The notes: generated from the letters alone by a model not told the origin. DNA of 64,000 nucleotides from Flavobacterium notoginsengisoli (GCF_014207905.1 NZ_JACHLB010000003.1:124001-188000), one strand, 5' to 3'; positions 1-10,054 are shown, counted from the stretch's first letter. Made by a program: numbers and translations.

Positions 1-1029
1 TTCTTTCAAAGTTGTGGTGTCTTGTTGCTGCATCCATTCTTTCAATTTTACTTCCATTGCCGGTTTTGCCGATTCATTGTCTTTGGTATTGTAAACCACG
101 TTGAACATGATGTTGTACATTTCCATCTGTTTGGCTACGACTTTATCTGAGAATTTATAGCTTTTTAAAATGGCTGTGTTTTGAAGATTCAGCATTTCTA
201 ATCCGCTTACGCCAACGCCTGAAAGGCTGATCATAAATTTTACATCTTTATTTCTCGAACTTACAATTGAGGCAATCATTCCTCCTTCGCTATGCCCAAT
301 TAATCCGATGTAAGATGGATCGATATTTTTATCACTTTTTAAATAGGCAATTTGTTCCTCAACATCATTGGCAAAATCTCCTGTTGTAGCATTTTCAAAA
401 TCACCAGTTGTTTTTCCATATCCACGGTCGTCTACACGTAAAGAAGCGATTCCGTTTTTTGCCAAATAATCAGCTAGAACTGTGAAAGATTCTCTTCCCA
501 TAAAAGTATAATTTCGATCGTGTTGTCCCGTTCCTGAAACTAAAATCGCTAAAGGATATTTCTTTTTATTATTCGGAATTGTCAAGGTAGCTCCGTAAGT
601 CAGTTTAGTATTTTTTCCGAGGAAAGTCATATCGATTACCTGATACGGATAAGGTTTCTGCGGATGCTGTGCAAAAAACAAAGGTGTTATTTCACTTTGC
701 TTTTTCAAAATAACTGCTGCATTTGGAATTGAATAGTGATTAAAAACTCCTTCAACTGCAGTTTTATCGGAATTGTATTTTCCTTTAAAAGAGAAATTAT
801 ACATTTCATTTTTAAAGGAAATACTATCCTTGTTTTTACGAACTCCAACCTTAATTGACTCATATTGCAATTCCGGAAGACTTAATAAAAGAGAATCTTT
901 AGCGCTTTCAAAATCGCCTTTTACCACAATTCGGTACGAATGGTATTGGCCTTGCCAGATGGTTTGCGAAAAACCAATCTGACAGCACAATACTAAAATA
1001 CTGAGATATAAAAAATTAACAATTTTCAT
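1..1029 (-). CDS. Exported alpha/beta hydrolase (C-terminus beyond left edge)
   Basis: This is an open frame of 343 codons that starts with ATG at 1029-1027 and runs off the left edge, so the C-terminus is missing. The N-terminus is a signal peptide (MKIVNFLYLSILVLCCQ, cleavage near GFSQ), which places the protein in the periplasm. About 115 residues of beta-rich sequence follow, then an alpha/beta hydrolase core: a VSGTGQHDR strand-turn typical of the oxyanion region, VDDRGYG, and the nucleophile elbow GHSEGG near residue 245. The family is the S9/dienelactone-hydrolase-like set of serine hydrolases; the acid and histidine of the triad would lie outside the window or near the edge. It starts 20 bp after the stop of the thioredoxin-domain gene, so it is probably the last visible gene of the sigma/FecR/SusCD operon. 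The substrate (an ester or a peptide) cannot be told. Confidence 0.85.
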   Translation of the reverse strand, partial: MKIVNFLYLSILVLCCQIGFSQTIWQGQYHSYRIVVKGDFESAKDSLLLSLPELQYESIKVGVRKNKDSISFKNEMYNFSFKGKYNSDKTAVEGVFNHYSIPNAAVILKKQSEITPLFFAQHPQKPYPYQVIDMTFLGKNTKLTYGATLTIPNNKKKYPLAILVSGTGQHDRNYTFMGRESFTVLADYLAKNGIASLRVDDRGYGKTTGDFENATTGDFANDVEEQIAYLKSDKNIDPSYIGLIGHSEGGMIASIVSSRNKDVKFMISLSGVGVSGLEMLNLQNTAILKSYKFSDKVVAKQMEMYNIMFNVVYNTKDNESAKPAMEVKLKEWMQQQDTTTLKE

Positions 1030-1049
1030 TTTTATAACCTTTAACTAAA

Positions 1050-3044
1050 TTATTTTTTCTCAGCTTTTAAATATTCAATGATAATCGAAATCTCGTCAGC
1101 CAATTCGCTTGGACTTCCAAAATAACCTGTTGATTGCCATCTTAATTTTCCGTTTTGATCGATAATCATTTTTTGCGGAATTCCAGAGAAATGAAATGCT
1201 TTTGCGTACTTTTCGTAAGTCTCATCATATTTACCGGTTTTAGGATTTTTACCATCGTAAAGAATGGTGAAATCATATCCTTTTTCTTTAATGAAAGCTT
1301 GGGTCTGTGCTTTAAAATCTTTGATATATTCCTGTGTATCTACAAAATAGAATTTCACATTATCATCGGCTTTGTATTTGTTTACCGCCATGTTCATTCC
1401 TGGCATTGCATTTTTACAAGGTCCGCACCAAGTTGCCCAGAAATCTAAAACCACAATTTTACCTTTTTGATCTGCTAGTTTTGCTTTTCCGCCTCGGCTG
1501 CTTTCCATTTCAAATCCAGCGATTGGAAGATTGATTAATTCTGAGATTAATTTCTTTTTATGCTCTTCATTATTGTCCGCTTTTAAAGAATGTAAGTATG
1601 CATCAAAATCAGCTTCTTTTTTACCTTCTTTCAAATACAAATCTTTTAACGAAGCAATTGTAGCAGGTGTAATCTGGTTTTGTTTAGCAGAAAGTTCCAT
1701 AAAAGCTTTTGCTTCGGCTGTTTTTCCTTCTCTCAAAAGCATTCTAACATAAACTTCATTGTAGCTTGCATTTTTGTAAGCCATTAATGGTTTAACTTTA
1801 TCCAGATATTTTCTTTCTAAATCGTAGTTTTTGAAAATCTCCAAAAGTTTAGCATACGTAAAATATTCTCTCGCACCATATTGTAATGCCAATTCCTGCC
1901 ATTGAGACAAAGACATTTCACCTACTTTATCTTTTGGAAGATGGGCTTCTCTACTTTCCATTTCTGGAATAATTGCGTCTGCGTATTTTTTTAAGATTTC
2001 TAAGTTAGTTTTCTCGCTTCCTTCTTGATCTCTGTCAAACGGAATTCCCACTAAATGCCAAGCATAATCTATTAAATTAGTGTATGAAACCTTTTTTACA
2101 CTATTAATTGCGTAGTTGTAATCTTTATTGTTTACGATATATCCATAAGCAATGCTTTTGAACATTTTATCGTAATACAAAGCTTCTGTATCTGTAAGTA
2201 CATCTTGAAAATTGCTTTGCGGAAATTTTTTCTCAAAGTCTTCGTATGCTTTTACTTTTTTAGCAAAGTCATTCTCTGTAAAAATCTTCTTGATTTCGAT
2301 ATCACGAGCCCAAACTCCGTTTGGATATTTAGTAAGCATTACTTTCTGAACAGAATCTGTAAAAGCTTTATTTGCTGGCTGTTCTAAAAGATCTAATGCT
2401 TTTTGAACTTTATATTGCTGCAAATTATTCAGGTTATTTCCGATTACAAACTTCAATTCATTTTTAATCGGTTTTGTCATATCGATAGGCTTCACATTTT
2501 TGGTTAGTCTTAAACCTTCGTAAAAAACATCAATACGGCTTTCCGGATGATACTGTAATTCATACTTAATCCACATCAAACTAATTGTGTCATTAATGGT
2601 TGAAACTGGATCAAGAAAATTTGGATGCTGATCTGCAAATGACTCATTTCTTAATAATCCCCAACCTGAATAACTGCTTTTAGTGGGTGGAATCATCCAA
2701 GAATAAGTATCTTTTCCTCCTTTATCAATCAACGTATCTGAAATAAAAACACAGGTAATTAATGCCGCATCATCGGCTAGTTTTACTTTAGTCTGCCATT
2801 TTTTATCGGCTGTTGGTTTTAAAGTAATATCGGCAACTTTCCATTTGAAACTTCCATGAGTATAGATTCTTCCCGATACTTGTTTTGCGTCTTTTAAAAT
2901 ACTTCCAGAAGGGTCGTAAGTAATGGTAATTTCATCTCCAGATTTAGGCGCTTCTGGCGAAACGGCAAATCTTTTGGATTCATTTTGGGCATAAGAAGCC
3001 ACAGTAACACTAAAAAAAAGTGCTGCTAGTTTAAATATTTTCAT
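1050..3044 (-). CDS. TlpA-like thioredoxin-domain protein, exported, 664 aa
   Basis: This is a periplasmic thiol-disulfide oxidoreductase with a long N-terminal region. Residues 1-19 are a signal peptide ending AQN. Residues of about 25-110 look like a beta-sandwich (APKSGDEITITYDP), and the helical middle to about 500 has TPR-like character. The last 150 residues form a TlpA/ResA-type thioredoxin fold with WATWCGPCKN near residue 540; the WCGPC redox pair is intact. The cis-proline part of the fold appears as SGIPQKMIIDQNG. Such large TlpA proteins are common next to SusC/SusD pairs in Flavobacteriia, often in loci thought to handle peptides or metallo-compounds rather than glycans. It lies 62 bp after susD, with a stem-loop in between, and just before a periplasmic hydrolase. 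Fold and export are well supported; the client is unknown. Confidence 0.88.
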   Translation of the reverse strand: MKIFKLAALFFSVTVASYAQNESKRFAVSPEAPKSGDEITITYDPSGSILKDAKQVSGRIYTHGSFKWKVADITLKPTADKKWQTKVKLADDAALITCVFISDTLIDKGGKDTYSWMIPPTKSSYSGWGLLRNESFADQHPNFLDPVSTINDTISLMWIKYELQYHPESRIDVFYEGLRLTKNVKPIDMTKPIKNELKFVIGNNLNNLQQYKVQKALDLLEQPANKAFTDSVQKVMLTKYPNGVWARDIEIKKIFTENDFAKKVKAYEDFEKKFPQSNFQDVLTDTEALYYDKMFKSIAYGYIVNNKDYNYAINSVKKVSYTNLIDYAWHLVGIPFDRDQEGSEKTNLEILKKYADAIIPEMESREAHLPKDKVGEMSLSQWQELALQYGAREYFTYAKLLEIFKNYDLERKYLDKVKPLMAYKNASYNEVYVRMLLREGKTAEAKAFMELSAKQNQITPATIASLKDLYLKEGKKEADFDAYLHSLKADNNEEHKKKLISELINLPIAGFEMESSRGGKAKLADQKGKIVVLDFWATWCGPCKNAMPGMNMAVNKYKADDNVKFYFVDTQEYIKDFKAQTQAFIKEKGYDFTILYDGKNPKTGKYDETYEKYAKAFHFSGIPQKMIIDQNGKLRWQSTGYFGSPSELADEISIIIEYLKAEKK

Positions 3045-3061
3045 TATTTCTTTTTGATTTT

Positions 3062-3089
3062 AGCACGTCCAAAGAAATTTGAACGTGCT
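3062..3089. terminator. Intercistronic stem-loop between SusD and TlpA genes
   Basis: Arms AGCACGTCCAAA (3062-3073) and TTTGAACGTGCT (3078-3089) pair with one mismatch around a 4-base loop. A T-run follows on the plus strand (3091-3095), but on the minus (coding) strand the downstream bases are A-rich. It is therefore not a standard terminator for the susD transcript; an RNA-stability or processing hairpin is more likely. Confidence 0.4.
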
Positions 3090-3106
3090 GTTTTTAGAAT
3101 ATCTTT

Positions 3107-4501
3107 TTACTTGTTTTGTTCTAAGTTTGGAGCGTAATCAAAATAGATTGGCGCAAAAGGCATTTGATAACGATCTGAATTTGGAGCCAACGTAAGCGTC
3201 TGACCTTTAAAACTATGTGTAATTGTTTTTGTAAACTCTGGTTCTTTATTTAATCTTTTCAAATCAAACCATCTGAAACCGCCAGTTGCCATTAATTCTC
3301 TTCTTCTTTCGGCTAAAACTTTTATTAAAGCGTCTTTATTATCTATTGCTGTTAAAGCCACATATTCTCCAGCTCTAAAACGGCTTTCTCTTAATTTATT
3401 AATAGTCGCCATTGCAGCAGTTCCCGATCCTGCTCTTGCCTCGCCTTCCGCTTTTATCAGCATCATTTCTGGTACACTTGGACCTGCATTTCTTCCTTCG
3501 TTTGTTAGGCTTTCTTTAGCGTAAGCTCTTCCTTTATCAAAGGAAAAATCAAAATCTGATGTTGGTCTTGTAAACATAACGTAACGTAAATCGTTAGGAT
3601 CAAACAAATTAAGAAGTTCATTGCTTAATTGTAAAACTCTTGGCGAATATTGATACGAATTATTGCTAGATTTTGACAATATAATTTCAGAATCAAATCT
3701 TTTTGTTGGATATGAATTAAACTCATAATCAGCAAGATTTACTAATTTATTTTGTAAAGCCAACGCTTTTTCTGCATTTGTTCTAGCCTCTGGATAATTG
3801 CGCATTAGCAAATAAGTTCTAGCTAAAAGTGCATAAGCAGATGCTTGTGAAGGAAATGCCACATTCAATCCTGAATTTACTGGTTTTAAACCTGAATTAA
3901 TTGCATCATTCAAATCTGCAATAATTAAGTTATATACTTCCTGAACTGATGCTCTTTTAATATCTTGAGAAACCGTTGGAGTAGTAAAAACTGGGACTCC
4001 CAAATCTGTACTTGAAGTTGATGCATCATATGCTTTTCCGTAAGTATTTACCAACGTTAGGTAAATAAAAGCACGATGTACTTGAGCCTCACCTTTTATA
4101 GCTAATTTCTCTGCTTCCGTACCTTTTTTACTTTTCATTACTTCAGTAATAATAACATTGGTGTAATACAATCCGTCGTATAAACTTTCCATGTCGTAAT
4201 CCTTTTCACCATCATAAAACATCTGATCTGCCCATTTATAGGTATTCAAAAAAGGACGGTAATAGGTTGAAGCTTCTAAAGACGTAATCTGAGTTTCATT
4301 TTCAAAATTAGCATCGTCCGAAGCTGCATCTATTAAATCATATGTGCAATCAAACATTCTGGTATTATTTAGCAAATACCTGTAATTTAGTGTTTCTTCT
4401 GGCACTAATTTTCCTTCTGTCTGAATATCTACATAATTGTCACAACTTGTTATGAATGCTCCAATTGCAGTTAAGACTATATATTTTAAATACTTTTTCA
4501 T
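3107..4501 (-). CDS. SusD/RagB-family outer-membrane nutrient-binding lipoprotein
   Basis: This is the surface lipoprotein that caps the adjacent SusC channel. The start is the ATG at 4501; an in-frame TTG two codons upstream is less likely. The signal peptide ends in a lipobox (AFITSC), giving a lipidated Cys near residue 20. The rest has the SusD layout of paired helices (TPR-like): RAFIYLTLVNTYGKAYD, YALLARTYLLMRNYPEARTNAEKAL, and a C-terminal block with LAERRRELMATGGFRWFDLKRLN, the usual SusD signature. At 464 aa it is on the short side for the family. It lies 9 bp after SusC. No glycoside hydrolase is adjacent, and the ECF/FecR control and TlpA neighbour suggest a peptide or small-molecule ligand; this is inference. 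Confidence 0.93.
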   Translation of the reverse strand: MKKYLKYIVLTAIGAFITSCDNYVDIQTEGKLVPEETLNYRYLLNNTRMFDCTYDLIDAASDDANFENETQITSLEASTYYRPFLNTYKWADQMFYDGEKDYDMESLYDGLYYTNVIITEVMKSKKGTEAEKLAIKGEAQVHRAFIYLTLVNTYGKAYDASTSSTDLGVPVFTTPTVSQDIKRASVQEVYNLIIADLNDAINSGLKPVNSGLNVAFPSQASAYALLARTYLLMRNYPEARTNAEKALALQNKLVNLADYEFNSYPTKRFDSEIILSKSSNNSYQYSPRVLQLSNELLNLFDPNDLRYVMFTRPTSDFDFSFDKGRAYAKESLTNEGRNAGPSVPEMMLIKAEGEARAGSGTAAMATINKLRESRFRAGEYVALTAIDNKDALIKVLAERRRELMATGGFRWFDLKRLNKEPEFTKTITHSFKGQTLTLAPNSDRYQMPFAPIYFDYAPNLEQNK

Positions 4502-4510
4502 CTTCAAAAA

Positions 4511-7500
4511 TTAAAAATTAACATTAAAACCAATTGAATACAAGGCTACTGGAGGCGTTTTTAGATTTGCTCCTGTAACTGGAGGGAAATCTGGATCTAT
4601 ACCGTCTTTGTTTTTTCTCCAAAAGAATCCAAGATTTCTAGCAGAAAAAGTAACTCCTGCATTTCTTACAATTCTGCTTTTTATTAAATCTGATAAATCA
4701 TATTTTAATGAAAGTTCTCTAAAACGAATATGATCTCCGTCTATAACTTGGCTGTCACTAAAAACATATCTGTTATAACTGTAACCGCTCATTCCTTGAA
4801 CGCCAGGAACATTTGTTGTTGCCTCATCGCCAGGAACTCTCCATCTTTTGTCGATATCTGCATTTAGATCGTAAGAACCAAAAGTACCGCGACTTACGTA
4901 ACTTGTAAATGTTGGTTTAAACATTACGTAATCAAATTTGTAAGTTGCCAAAATAAACAGCGACAATTTTTTGTAATTGAATGTATGACTGAAACTTCCG
5001 TAATATGAAGGAATATTAGTTCCCATATATTTCATGTCTTCAATATCTTTAAGAGAGGTAAAAGAGTTTACAATATTACCCGACTTATCATAAACTTGTG
5101 TCATTCCATTCGCATCTAAACCTGCAGATCTAAAAGCAAAAACGCTATTTAAAGGATATCCTGCAATTGGAGGTGTTGATCCTGTTCCGTTTAAGTAACT
5201 ACTGTAGTTTTCAAAACGAGAATCAGAAACCTCTGTCCTGTTATAAGAAATTACTAAAGCTGAGTTCCATGAGAAATCTTTAGATTTTAAAATCGTACCA
5301 TTCAAACTAAAATCGACACCTTTACCTTTAAGGTTTGCGGCATTACGAGTTAGATAATCATTTACCAATCCGTAGAAAGGAGAAACTGGGAATTCTACAA
5401 TTAAATCTTGGCTATCTTTTGTATAATATTCTATAGTACCATTTAATCTGCTGTTTAAAATAGAAAAGTCAACACCAAAGTTTAAGATACCCGTTTTTTC
5501 CCAACGTAAATTTGGATTTGCAGGCGAACTGATACTAGCGTAAGGCTGTTGTGAATAATAATCTGAGTCGTTTAAGGTAATATTGGTAAAAGGAAAAGTT
5601 TCCATATTAATGTTTCCATTAAAACCATAACTAGCTCTTAATGCCAAACTATTTACAAAATTTACATCTTTTAAGAAAGATTCGTTTTTGATAATCCATT
5701 TTGCCCCTGTAGACCAAAGCGGTGTTCTTCTTAACTTTTTGTCTACACCAAAATTGTTATAATCGTCTAAACGAGCGCTTCCCGTTAAGGTATAGGTATT
5801 TTTAAAAGTATAACCCGCATTAGCATAATAAGATAAGAATCTTCTGCGGTTTTCTTTAAGTGTATTGTTATAATTTGCGTAACCGATATAACCATTTACA
5901 TCTGTATAATTTTGCGCCGGAATATCAACAGAAGTTTGCGTTTTAAAATTGTATCCGTACAAAGTACCTCCGTCGATAGTTTCTTTAACTTGTCTCGCTT
6001 CGATACCTCCCATTGCATTAATTAAATGATCATTACCGATAATCCCATCGTAATTTAATTGTCCTCTAAGCGTATAACTATTTTTACCATAGTCATTTGT
6101 TTGATAGATTCCACCTCTTGGAATTCCGTATGATAAATCTCCAAAACTATTTACTGAAGTTGCTGTATTAATCATATCACGAACAAAATAAGTATCCTCA
6201 TTATACTTATTATCATTAGAGAAATAAGAACGTTCAACGGTATAATTTCCAACAGCATCCAAACCTTTTAGTAATGGCACTGTAGCCGAAATTACCGCTC
6301 CGTAATTCTGTTCGTTTATTGTTTTATTCATATTATTCAGCTCATCCATGTAATTGTATTTCCAAGGAAGATATCCTTTCTGTTCTAAAGGAATAGTTGC
6401 TCCGCTATAGAAATGCTGATAATATCCAACAGAATTACCATTATCATCGACAATCTGATCATAAGGCAAAAATGTTGCTCTTGATCTTGCTAATGGCGAA
6501 AGTCCTAGCCCATTTTGATCATATTTAAAAATAGATCCTCTTAAACTGGTATTCAATTTTATGTAATTGAATAATTTAAAATCTTGATTTGCCAATAACG
6601 TTAAACGCTGACCATCTGTTCCAACAGCTTGTGTTTCTTCTTTAGAATAGGAACCCGAAACTAAATAAGAATAATCATTTTGTCCTCCGCCACTTATCGA
6701 TAAATCGTAGTTTTGAGTTGTAGAAGCTTGAAGCAAGTATTTCTCTAACTGATCATATGTATTGCGTCCTCTTAAAATATTTAGAGAAGCTTCTTTTTGT
6801 GCTGCAGAAATTTGTCCTCTTTTTTCTTGAAACATTAATTCCATTCCCTGACTAATCGATGCAGGAAGGTAACTTGTAACTCCCGCAGGATCTGTAATCA
6901 TTCTCTTGTCTACTAATTCTTGTTCAAGATTTAAAACTTGAGAAGCATTCATTAAAGGTAACTTTGACAAAGTAGGTTTGTTTGAAAAGCCATAACTCTG
7001 AGAAAAATTGATACTTGGCATTCCCGCTTTTCCTTTTTTAGTATCAATTACCATTACTCCATTTGCAGCTCTAGCTCCATAAATAGAAGCGGCAGCAGCA
7101 TCTTTCAAGAACGTAACTTTTTCAATATCATTAGGATTAATCGTTCTGATATCCAATTCTGTTGGAGTTCCATCCAATACTACTAAAGGCATTTGATTAG
7201 AAGCATAAGTTGATTTTCCACGAATAGCAAAATTATAACTCGTCTTTCCAGCGTTACTTCCTAACAGATTTCCATAAACAAATGTGTTATCAGATTCTAA
7301 TAGATCGATCTGAAGTCCCGCAACCTGCCCCTCTAATCTATTGATAAGGTTTGAAGTTGGAACTTTTTCTAAATCTTTAGCCGTAATCACAGCAAAAGAA
7401 CCCGTGGAACGCTCTCTGTCAATTTTTTGATATCCTGTAGAAACTACTTTTACTTCATCCAATTTACTAACATCCTCTAACAAAACTGGATTAATAATCA

Positions 7501-8092
7501 AGCTGTCTGTAACGGTAACTTCTAGTTTTTTGTATCCTAAATATTCAAAAACAAGAACATCGCCTTTTTTGGCCATGATTTCGTAAGAACCGTCAAAATT
7601 GGTAATGGCTCCGTCCTTAGTGCCTTTTACCCAAACTGTTGCTCCAATTAAATATTCTTTTTTAGAATTGGTTACAACACCTTTTATTTTTACTTTTTCT
7701 TCTAATGTAGAAGCGGTTATTGGTTTTACTTTTGGATTTAATGCAATAACAATCAACTTATTATTTACAAATTCTGCTTTATAATTATCGCCTATTAATT
7801 CTTTAATAACAGCCATAACATCGGCTTTATTTACAGAAATATCTACTCTCCTCTGAGCATCAAAAACGTCATCGCTATAGAAAAACTCAACATTGGTTTT
7901 TCTCGTAATTGTCTTTAAAACGGCAGATACAGATTGGTTTCTTGCATTTATAGTTACTTTTTGCGAATAAGCAAAAGCGACTATATTGAAAAGAAATATC
8001 GATAATATTAGGGATTTCTTCATTAGGTCAAGAAATTTATCCCAAAGCGCGGATTTTACCCCACAATCTTTTGCGGATAGGTTTTTTTTCAT
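4511..8092 (-). CDS. SusC/RagA-family TonB-dependent transporter with STN domain
   Basis: This is an outer-membrane TonB-dependent channel of about 1193 aa from the ATG at 8092. The longer frame back to 8173 has only a TTG start. The N-terminus MKKNLSAKD plus MKKSLILSIFLFNIVAFAYS is typical of SusC proteins under FecR control. An STN domain follows (QSVSAVLKTITRKTNVEFFYSD), the part that contacts the anti-sigma factor. Next are a carboxypeptidase-regulatory-like domain (IKGVVTNSKKEYLIGATV), the TonB box and plug (DEVKVVSTGYQKIDRERSTG, LEGQVAGLQ, and GARAANGVMVIDTKKGK), and a 22-strand-type barrel ending SIGFNVNF. STN, FecR and ECF sigma together imply substrate-induced trans-envelope signalling and self-activation. 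The pairing with SusD is direct (9 bp). Confidence 0.95.
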   Translation of the reverse strand: MKKNLSAKDCGVKSALWDKFLDLMKKSLILSIFLFNIVAFAYSQKVTINARNQSVSAVLKTITRKTNVEFFYSDDVFDAQRRVDISVNKADVMAVIKELIGDNYKAEFVNNKLIVIALNPKVKPITASTLEEKVKIKGVVTNSKKEYLIGATVWVKGTKDGAITNFDGSYEIMAKKGDVLVFEYLGYKKLEVTVTDSLIINPVLLEDVSKLDEVKVVSTGYQKIDRERSTGSFAVITAKDLEKVPTSNLINRLEGQVAGLQIDLLESDNTFVYGNLLGSNAGKTSYNFAIRGKSTYASNQMPLVVLDGTPTELDIRTINPNDIEKVTFLKDAAAASIYGARAANGVMVIDTKKGKAGMPSINFSQSYGFSNKPTLSKLPLMNASQVLNLEQELVDKRMITDPAGVTSYLPASISQGMELMFQEKRGQISAAQKEASLNILRGRNTYDQLEKYLLQASTTQNYDLSISGGGQNDYSYLVSGSYSKEETQAVGTDGQRLTLLANQDFKLFNYIKLNTSLRGSIFKYDQNGLGLSPLARSRATFLPYDQIVDDNGNSVGYYQHFYSGATIPLEQKGYLPWKYNYMDELNNMNKTINEQNYGAVISATVPLLKGLDAVGNYTVERSYFSNDNKYNEDTYFVRDMINTATSVNSFGDLSYGIPRGGIYQTNDYGKNSYTLRGQLNYDGIIGNDHLINAMGGIEARQVKETIDGGTLYGYNFKTQTSVDIPAQNYTDVNGYIGYANYNNTLKENRRRFLSYYANAGYTFKNTYTLTGSARLDDYNNFGVDKKLRRTPLWSTGAKWIIKNESFLKDVNFVNSLALRASYGFNGNINMETFPFTNITLNDSDYYSQQPYASISSPANPNLRWEKTGILNFGVDFSILNSRLNGTIEYYTKDSQDLIVEFPVSPFYGLVNDYLTRNAANLKGKGVDFSLNGTILKSKDFSWNSALVISYNRTEVSDSRFENYSSYLNGTGSTPPIAGYPLNSVFAFRSAGLDANGMTQVYDKSGNIVNSFTSLKDIEDMKYMGTNIPSYYGSFSHTFNYKKLSLFILATYKFDYVMFKPTFTSYVSRGTFGSYDLNADIDKRWRVPGDEATTNVPGVQGMSGYSYNRYVFSDSQVIDGDHIRFRELSLKYDLSDLIKSRIVRNAGVTFSARNLGFFWRKNKDGIDPDFPPVTGANLKTPPVALYSIGFNVNF

Positions 8093-8193
8093 ACTTTTAA
8101 AATGTTTTGGTTGGTTAATTGATTTCGAACTCTTTTTTTCGACTGAACAAATACTCGCCGGGAAATACTGCAATATTTTCCGGTTTTCTTTTT

Positions 8194-9390
8194 TTACTTA
8201 CTTACGGTTACTTCATACGTTTGGTTTATTTTGGTTATTTTATATTTAACATTGGATGATTTACTTATAATATCTAGGAAATGATCAATTGGTTCGTCTT
8301 TTAAAACGATACCCGTGAACTTAATCTGCTCTAATGCTTTTTGTTCGAACTTCACATTAAAATTGTACCATCTTGCCATTTTGGTCAAAATGTTTTTTAG
8401 ATTTTCATTCTCGAAATAAAACTTACCGTCTTTCCATGCTGTATAAGCAGAAGGATCAACTTCAGCAACAATTAAAGCATTATTTCTTAGACGAGCCTGC
8501 TGTCCAGGAACCAGCGTAACAGATTGATTTTCTTTATTTATTCCAGAAACTTTTACTTTTCCTTCGGCCAGTGTGGCTTCAAAATTTCTGTCTTCATCAT
8601 AAGCGCTGACATTAAAATGAGTTCCTAAAACAGTAACTTCACCAGATTTTGTTTTTACTGTAAACGGACTATGAGCATTTTTACTAACTTCAAAATAAGC
8701 TTCTCCTTCTAAAGTCACATTACGCGTATTCCCGTTAAATTCAACAGGATATTTTAAAGTAGATTTGGAGTTTAGCCAAACTTTGGTTCCGTCTGAAAGA
8801 CTTACTGCATAAATTCCTCCTATTGGAACAATCAGCGTATTTTCTCCCGTCGAAACTTTTCCGTTAAGCGCTTTTGCATCATAAACCAAAACCTGATTTA
8901 CATTGGAGATTACGCCATTTTTAGAAACAATTTTTTCTTTTTTAGGTTCTAAAGAAACCACAGTTCCATCGGCTAAAACTAAAGTTGGATGATTGTATCT
9001 TGGCTCAATACTTTTTACAACAACTTCCTGATTCTTAGAAATAGAATCATTATTCATGTAAAAGAAAACAGAAGCAATTCCTGCAAATAATAAAAGTACT
9101 GCGGCATATTTCAATATATTATTATAATTGAAAAGTGAAATTACAGGCGAATCTTCAAAACCTATTTTGTCTTTTATTCTCTGAAATGCCGCATCAGCAT
9201 CTACAGTTTCATAGAATCTTTCTTTTGACTTGAAAGTTTCTAAATCAATAACTTTCTGATAATATTCTTGATTTTCGGGTACAGAAAGCCATTCTTGCAA
9301 AAGAGCATTTTCTTCAATCGATAATTCTCCTACAAGCAGTTGTTTTCTTATAAGAGCCGCGATTATAATTTCTTTCTTTCCTTGAGACAT
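8194..9390 (-). CDS. FecR-family anti-sigma factor
   Basis: This is an inner-membrane signal relay between the SusC STN domain and the ECF sigma factor. The first 75 or so residues are a cytoplasmic sigma-binding helical region (MSQGKKEIIIAALIRKQLL). One transmembrane helix follows near residues 88-110 (YAAVLLLFAGIASVFFYM). The periplasmic part has the FecR domain (TVVSLEPKKEKIVS, VWLNSKSTLKYPVEF, RNVTLEGEAYFEVSKNAHSPF, GTHFNVSAYDED), and the C-terminus has the DUF4974 module (LTKMARWYNFNVKFEQKALE), which resembles STN. The length of 398 aa is normal. It sits between the sigma factor (100 bp gap) and SusC (about 100 bp gap), the usual order. Confidence 0.96.
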   Translation of the reverse strand: MSQGKKEIIIAALIRKQLLVGELSIEENALLQEWLSVPENQEYYQKVIDLETFKSKERFYETVDADAAFQRIKDKIGFEDSPVISLFNYNNILKYAAVLLLFAGIASVFFYMNNDSISKNQEVVVKSIEPRYNHPTLVLADGTVVSLEPKKEKIVSKNGVISNVNQVLVYDAKALNGKVSTGENTLIVPIGGIYAVSLSDGTKVWLNSKSTLKYPVEFNGNTRNVTLEGEAYFEVSKNAHSPFTVKTKSGEVTVLGTHFNVSAYDEDRNFEATLAEGKVKVSGINKENQSVTLVPGQQARLRNNALIVAEVDPSAYTAWKDGKFYFENENLKNILTKMARWYNFNVKFEQKALEQIKFTGIVLKDEPIDHFLDIISKSSNVKYKITKINQTYEVTVSK

Positions 9391-9490
9391 ATTTTTTGAT
9401 ATTAAGTATCGGTTATTAACACTTTAAGTAAATGTTATATAACTAAGAGTACGAAACTTCAAAAATGGGTGGAAAGATTTTTGATTTTTT

Positions 9491-9970
9491 TTAAAGAAAA
9501 AGCAAAATAAATAAAAGTTCGGAGTGATTTTTAAGTTTTTCCTTCAGCAATTCGATGGCACGGGCGCGCTGAGACTTCACTGTATTCACGGAAATATTAA
9601 GCTGTTCGGCAATATCTTTGTATTTCATTCCTTCTAAACAAGAAAGTTCAAAAACTTCTTTACATTTTTCTGGCAATGAGTTTAAAGCATCAATTAAAGT
9701 CGCATATAATTCTTCTTCCAGAATATTAAAATCAAATTCTGTTGTTTCGTCTGAAAGTTTATGATCTAATTCGACAACTTTCTGTTCTTTTTTTAAAACT
9801 AATAAAGAACCATTGCGAACCATCGTGTACAAATACGACTTAACATCAATTATTTTTTCGAACTTAATGCGATTTTCCCAAAGTTGTAACATGACGTTTT
9901 CTACCACTTCTTCAGCAAGAAAATTGTCTTTTACAAAAGTATAACTATAACTCACAAGTCGTGGATACAA
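9491..9970 (-). CDS. ECF RNA polymerase sigma-70 factor (start uncertain)
   Basis: This is an extracytoplasmic-function sigma factor of the FecI-like Bacteroidota type. Region 2 is seen as YPRLVSYSYTFVKDNFLAEEVVENV and LQLWENR. Region 4 is seen as ALNSLPEKCKEVFELSCLEGMKYKDIAEQLNISVNTVKSQRARAIELL, a clear helix-turn-helix. From the TTG at 9970 it is 159 aa and lacks the first helix expected in the family. The frame stays open upstream to a TAA at 10048-10046 and encodes family-like residues (IDEAYYKELFYS), yet contains no ATG or GTG. Candidate starts are ATT 10033, ATT 10006, CTG 9982 or TTG 9970, so the true protein is probably 15-22 residues longer. It would direct transcription of its own FecR/SusCD cluster. 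Confidence 0.88.
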   Translation of the reverse strand: MYPRLVSYSYTFVKDNFLAEEVVENVMLQLWENRIKFEKIIDVKSYLYTMVRNGSLLVLKKEQKVVELDHKLSDETTEFDFNILEEELYATLIDALNSLPEKCKEVFELSCLEGMKYKDIAEQLNISVNTVKSQRARAIELLKEKLKNHSELLFILLFL

Positions 9971-10054
9971 AGAATAAAACAGTTCTTTGTAATACGCTTC
10001 ATCAATTCTGATATTTTCTTGTTCTGAGCTAATTTTGGATTTTCTTTATTTGCG

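Noticed and set aside
3062..3089. Strong terminator between SusD and TlpA genes
   Set aside because: The T-run is on the plus strand only; on the coding strand the hairpin is followed by A-rich sequence, so complete termination is unlikely.
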